Assembly: GCA_947458345.1 (NCBI GenBank)
Contig: CANHBU010000112.1
Span: 1-6,497 of the forward strand
Length of the DNA stretch: 6,497 bases
Source: Comamonadaceae bacterium
GTDB lineage: Bacteria; Pseudomonadota; Gammaproteobacteria; Burkholderiales; Burkholderiaceae_C
Direction: 5' to 3'
The notes below the pieces were generated by a model. That model had not been told where the DNA came from and did not search any database. It saw only the letters and a program-made list of their open reading frames with translations. This document shows positions 5,075-6,497 of the stretch, piece by piece. The position numbers were made by a program, and so were the translations under genes. How positions within the stretch are numbered: the first letter of the stretch is position 1; each line of letters begins with the position of its first letter.

Positions 5075-6043
5075 ATGATCAGAGCGATCTTTAAGGCGGC
5101 CGCTGCGCTGTCCGTGCTGTGCGCCATGAGCGGGCCTGCGCTGGCCCAAGCGCCCTTCCCCAGCCGCAGCGTGACCATCGTCAACCCTTATCCGGCTGGC
5201 GGCGGCGCCGACATCGTGGCGCGTGCGGTGGCCAAAGAGCTCTCGCAAGAGTGGGGGCAGCCGGTGATCGTCGAGAACCGGCCTGGCGCCGGCACCACGA
5301 TCGCCGCCGCCTACGTGGCCCGTGCTGCGGCCGACGGCCACACGCTCTTGCTCAGCACCACGCAGCATGCGATCGCGCCGGCCATTTTCAAATCACTGCC
5401 CTACGACTACTTGAGCGCCTTTGCACCGATCGCCATCTTGTCTGACAGCCCCTTCTTCCTGGTGGTCAGGCCCGAGCGCGGACTGAACTCGGTCGACGAT
5501 GTGGTGCGCGAGCTGCGTCAAAAAGGCGGCGCGATGAATTTCTCGTCGTCAGGGCCGGGCAGCCTGCCTCATCTGGCCGGTGCCTTTCTCAATCAGCTCA
5601 CCGCCGCCAACGCCACGCACATACCTTTTTCCGGCACTGCGCCCGCGCTGGCGGCCTTGCTGGGCGGGCAGGTGGACTTTCTTTTTGCCGACACCTCGGC
5701 CTTGCCCAACATCCAGGCCGGCAAGGCCAAGGCCCTGGCCACCACCTCGGCCGGGCGCAGCCCAGTGCTGCCTGCCGTGCCCGCGGTGCGCGAGTCCATC
5801 GCCGGCTTCGAGATGACCGTCTGGACCGCCCTAGAGGCACCGGCAGGCACACCGCCTGCGGTGATCAACCGCATCCACGAGTCGGTCTACCGGGTGCTGG
5901 CGCTGCCCAGCATGGTGCGCATGTTCGCCGAAAACTCCCGGCAGGTGGTGCAACTCAAGCCAGCTCAGTTTCAAGCCTTCAAACAGGCCGAAGTGCAAAA
6001 GTACGCCAAGCTCGCACGCGACGCGGGCCTGAAGGTCGAGTAG
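5075..6043 (+). CDS. Bug-family (TctC-like) periplasmic tripartite tricarboxylate receptor
   Basis: Periplasmic solute receptor of the Bug/TctC family, 322 residues, the normal family length. A type I signal peptide is visible: Arg3 and Lys7, a hydrophobic stretch to about residue 20, then PALA|QA at 24/25; Cys16 is not in a lipobox. The mature protein begins FPSRSVTIVNPYPAGGGADIVAR (28-50), the classic first strand and ligand loop, followed by WGQPVIVENRPGAGTTIAAAYVARAAADGHTLL (60-92 region), LPYDYLSAFAPIAIL (108-122), MNFSSSGPGSLPHLAG (154-169), HIPFSGTAPALAALLGGQVDFLFA (182-205) and WTALEAPAGTPPAVINRI (250-267). Members bind carboxylates, amino acids, nicotinate or aromatic acids, and some act as sensors without transport; the ligand cannot be predicted here. 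No TctA or TctB membrane component is in the window, so it looks like one of the many orphan receptors of Burkholderiales. It is divergent from the PaiB-like gene and convergent with the amidohydrolase gene. Confidence 0.95.
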   Translation: MIRAIFKAAAALSVLCAMSGPALAQAPFPSRSVTIVNPYPAGGGADIVARAVAKELSQEWGQPVIVENRPGAGTTIAAAYVARAAADGHTLLLSTTQHAIAPAIFKSLPYDYLSAFAPIAILSDSPFFLVVRPERGLNSVDDVVRELRQKGGAMNFSSSGPGSLPHLAGAFLNQLTAANATHIPFSGTAPALAALLGGQVDFLFADTSALPNIQAGKAKALATTSAGRSPVLPAVPAVRESIAGFEMTVWTALEAPAGTPPAVINRIHESVYRVLALPSMVRMFAENSRQVVQLKPAQFQAFKQAEVQKYAKLARDAGLKVE

Positions 6044-6137
6044 GGCGATCACATCAGCCGACGCACGGCCAAGTCGGGATGCTCGCTGGGCTAGACCGAC
6101 GCGGCATGTGCGCAGGAGTTGCCACCGCGACCGCGAC
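6044..6137. other. Convergent intergenic spacer, no clear terminator
   Basis: The spacer lies between the stop codons of the Bug receptor gene and the isochorismatase-family gene. A 5-base inverted repeat, CCGAC (6058-6062) and GTCGG (6073-6077) with a 10-base loop, is the only stem noticed and has no T-run on either strand. Nothing else was recognised. Confidence 0.4.
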
Positions 6138-6497
6138 TCAGTCCGGCCGCAAGGGACCGGCTGCGCTGCGCGCATCCGGCTCGGACGCGTCGAGCCACTG
6201 GAGTACCTCGGCTGCGCTGACGATGTCTGCGTACTTGGCACTCATGTCCACCAGACTGACCGCATGACTGGTGGCACTGCGGTCAAAGCAGCCATCGGCG
6301 ACGAGCGCGACCTTGTAGTTCGCGCTGAAGGCGTCGACCACGGTCGCGCGCACACAGCCGGAAGTGGTGCCCCCGGTGACCCCTAGGCTGTCGCAGCCCA
6401 GCCGCGTCAGATGCGATTGCAACGGGGTGCCGAAGAAGCCCGACGGTTTTTGCTTGGCCACGACCAGGTCCTCGGGAGCTGGGCGCAGCGCGGTGAC
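6138..6497 (-). CDS. Isochorismatase-superfamily amidohydrolase (N-carbamoylsarcosine/maleamate amidase-like), N-terminus cut by window edge
   Basis: The last 119 residues of a cysteine hydrolase; relatives have about 200-220, so roughly 90 N-terminal residues, including the catalytic Asp, lie beyond the right edge. Visible are DLVVAKQKPSGFFGTPL with the catalytic-type Lys15 (numbered within the fragment), LGVTGGTTSGCVRATVVDA with the presumed nucleophile Cys48 and the preceding segment that carries the cis peptide in the family, and LVDMSAKYADIVSAAEVLQWL near the end. The TSGCVRATVVDA plus DM..KYAD pattern resembles N-carbamoylsarcosine amidases and maleamate amidases (NicF type) more than EntB-type isochorismatases or nicotinamidases. 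The reaction would be hydrolysis of an amide or carbamoyl group in the cytoplasm. The reading frame is open to the edge; a GTG at 6461 is inside the domain and is not the start. It is convergent with the Bug receptor gene, so co-transcription is excluded. The substrate is unknown. Confidence 0.9.
   Translation of the reverse strand, partial: VTALRPAPEDLVVAKQKPSGFFGTPLQSHLTRLGCDSLGVTGGTTSGCVRATVVDAFSANYKVALVADGCFDRSATSHAVSLVDMSAKYADIVSAAEVLQWLDASEPDARSAAGPLRPD

Noticed and set aside
4808..5368. Long minus-strand open frame opposite the start of the Bug gene
   Set aside because: It is a shadow of high-GC coding sequence. It crosses the Bug start and the divergent spacer, and its product is Arg/Gly-rich with no recognisable domain.
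6108..6386. Plus-strand open frame opposite the isochorismatase-family gene
   Set aside because: The minus frame carries the family's Lys and Cys motifs and stays open to the edge. The plus frame has no recognisable features.

Overview
The window looks like a GC-rich betaproteobacterium, most likely Burkholderiales (Comamonadaceae, Alcaligenaceae or Burkholderiaceae type). The basis is the high-GC codon use, a complete Bug-family (TctC-like) periplasmic receptor of the kind greatly expanded in that order, and a PaiB-like protein beside it. No rRNA, tRNA, mobile element, CRISPR array or phage gene was seen.

Left two thirds (1-4200, minus strand, read right to left): one compact sugar-uptake operon. 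In transcription order it holds a periplasmic sugar-binding protein (4120-2876), a MalF-type permease (2879-1962), a MalG-type permease (1959-1117) and a cytoplasmic GH1 beta-glucosidase (from 1124, running off the left edge). The genes overlap or lie 2 bases apart, so translation is probably coupled. The receptor would capture a beta-glucoside or similar beta-linked oligosaccharide, the two permeases would move it inside unphosphorylated, and the GH1 enzyme would cleave it. The transporter ATPase is not in the window. A perfect 14-base LacI-family operator palindrome (4135-4148) lies just upstream of the first gene, overlapping a possible -10 box. Gene order and operator style match the cebEFG-bglC / CebR arrangement of Streptomyces.

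Middle (4224-5074): a PaiB-type FMN-binding-domain protein on the minus strand, upstream of and co-directional with the sugar operon but separated from it by about 100 bases that hold the operator, a weak promoter candidate and a short tandem repeat. A 209-base divergent spacer follows.

Right end (5075-6497): a complete Bug/TctC-like solute receptor on the plus strand with a strong ribosome binding site and a signal peptide. It is followed convergently by the C-terminal part of an isochorismatase-superfamily amidohydrolase on the minus strand, cut by the right edge.

Nothing here is clearly a new kind of system. The most testable points are the operator without an adjacent regulator gene, the repeated half-operator over the receptor gene's start codon, the missing ATPase, a Gly-to-Asn change in one permease's EAA loop, and the possible link between the orphan Bug receptor, PaiB and the amidohydrolase.
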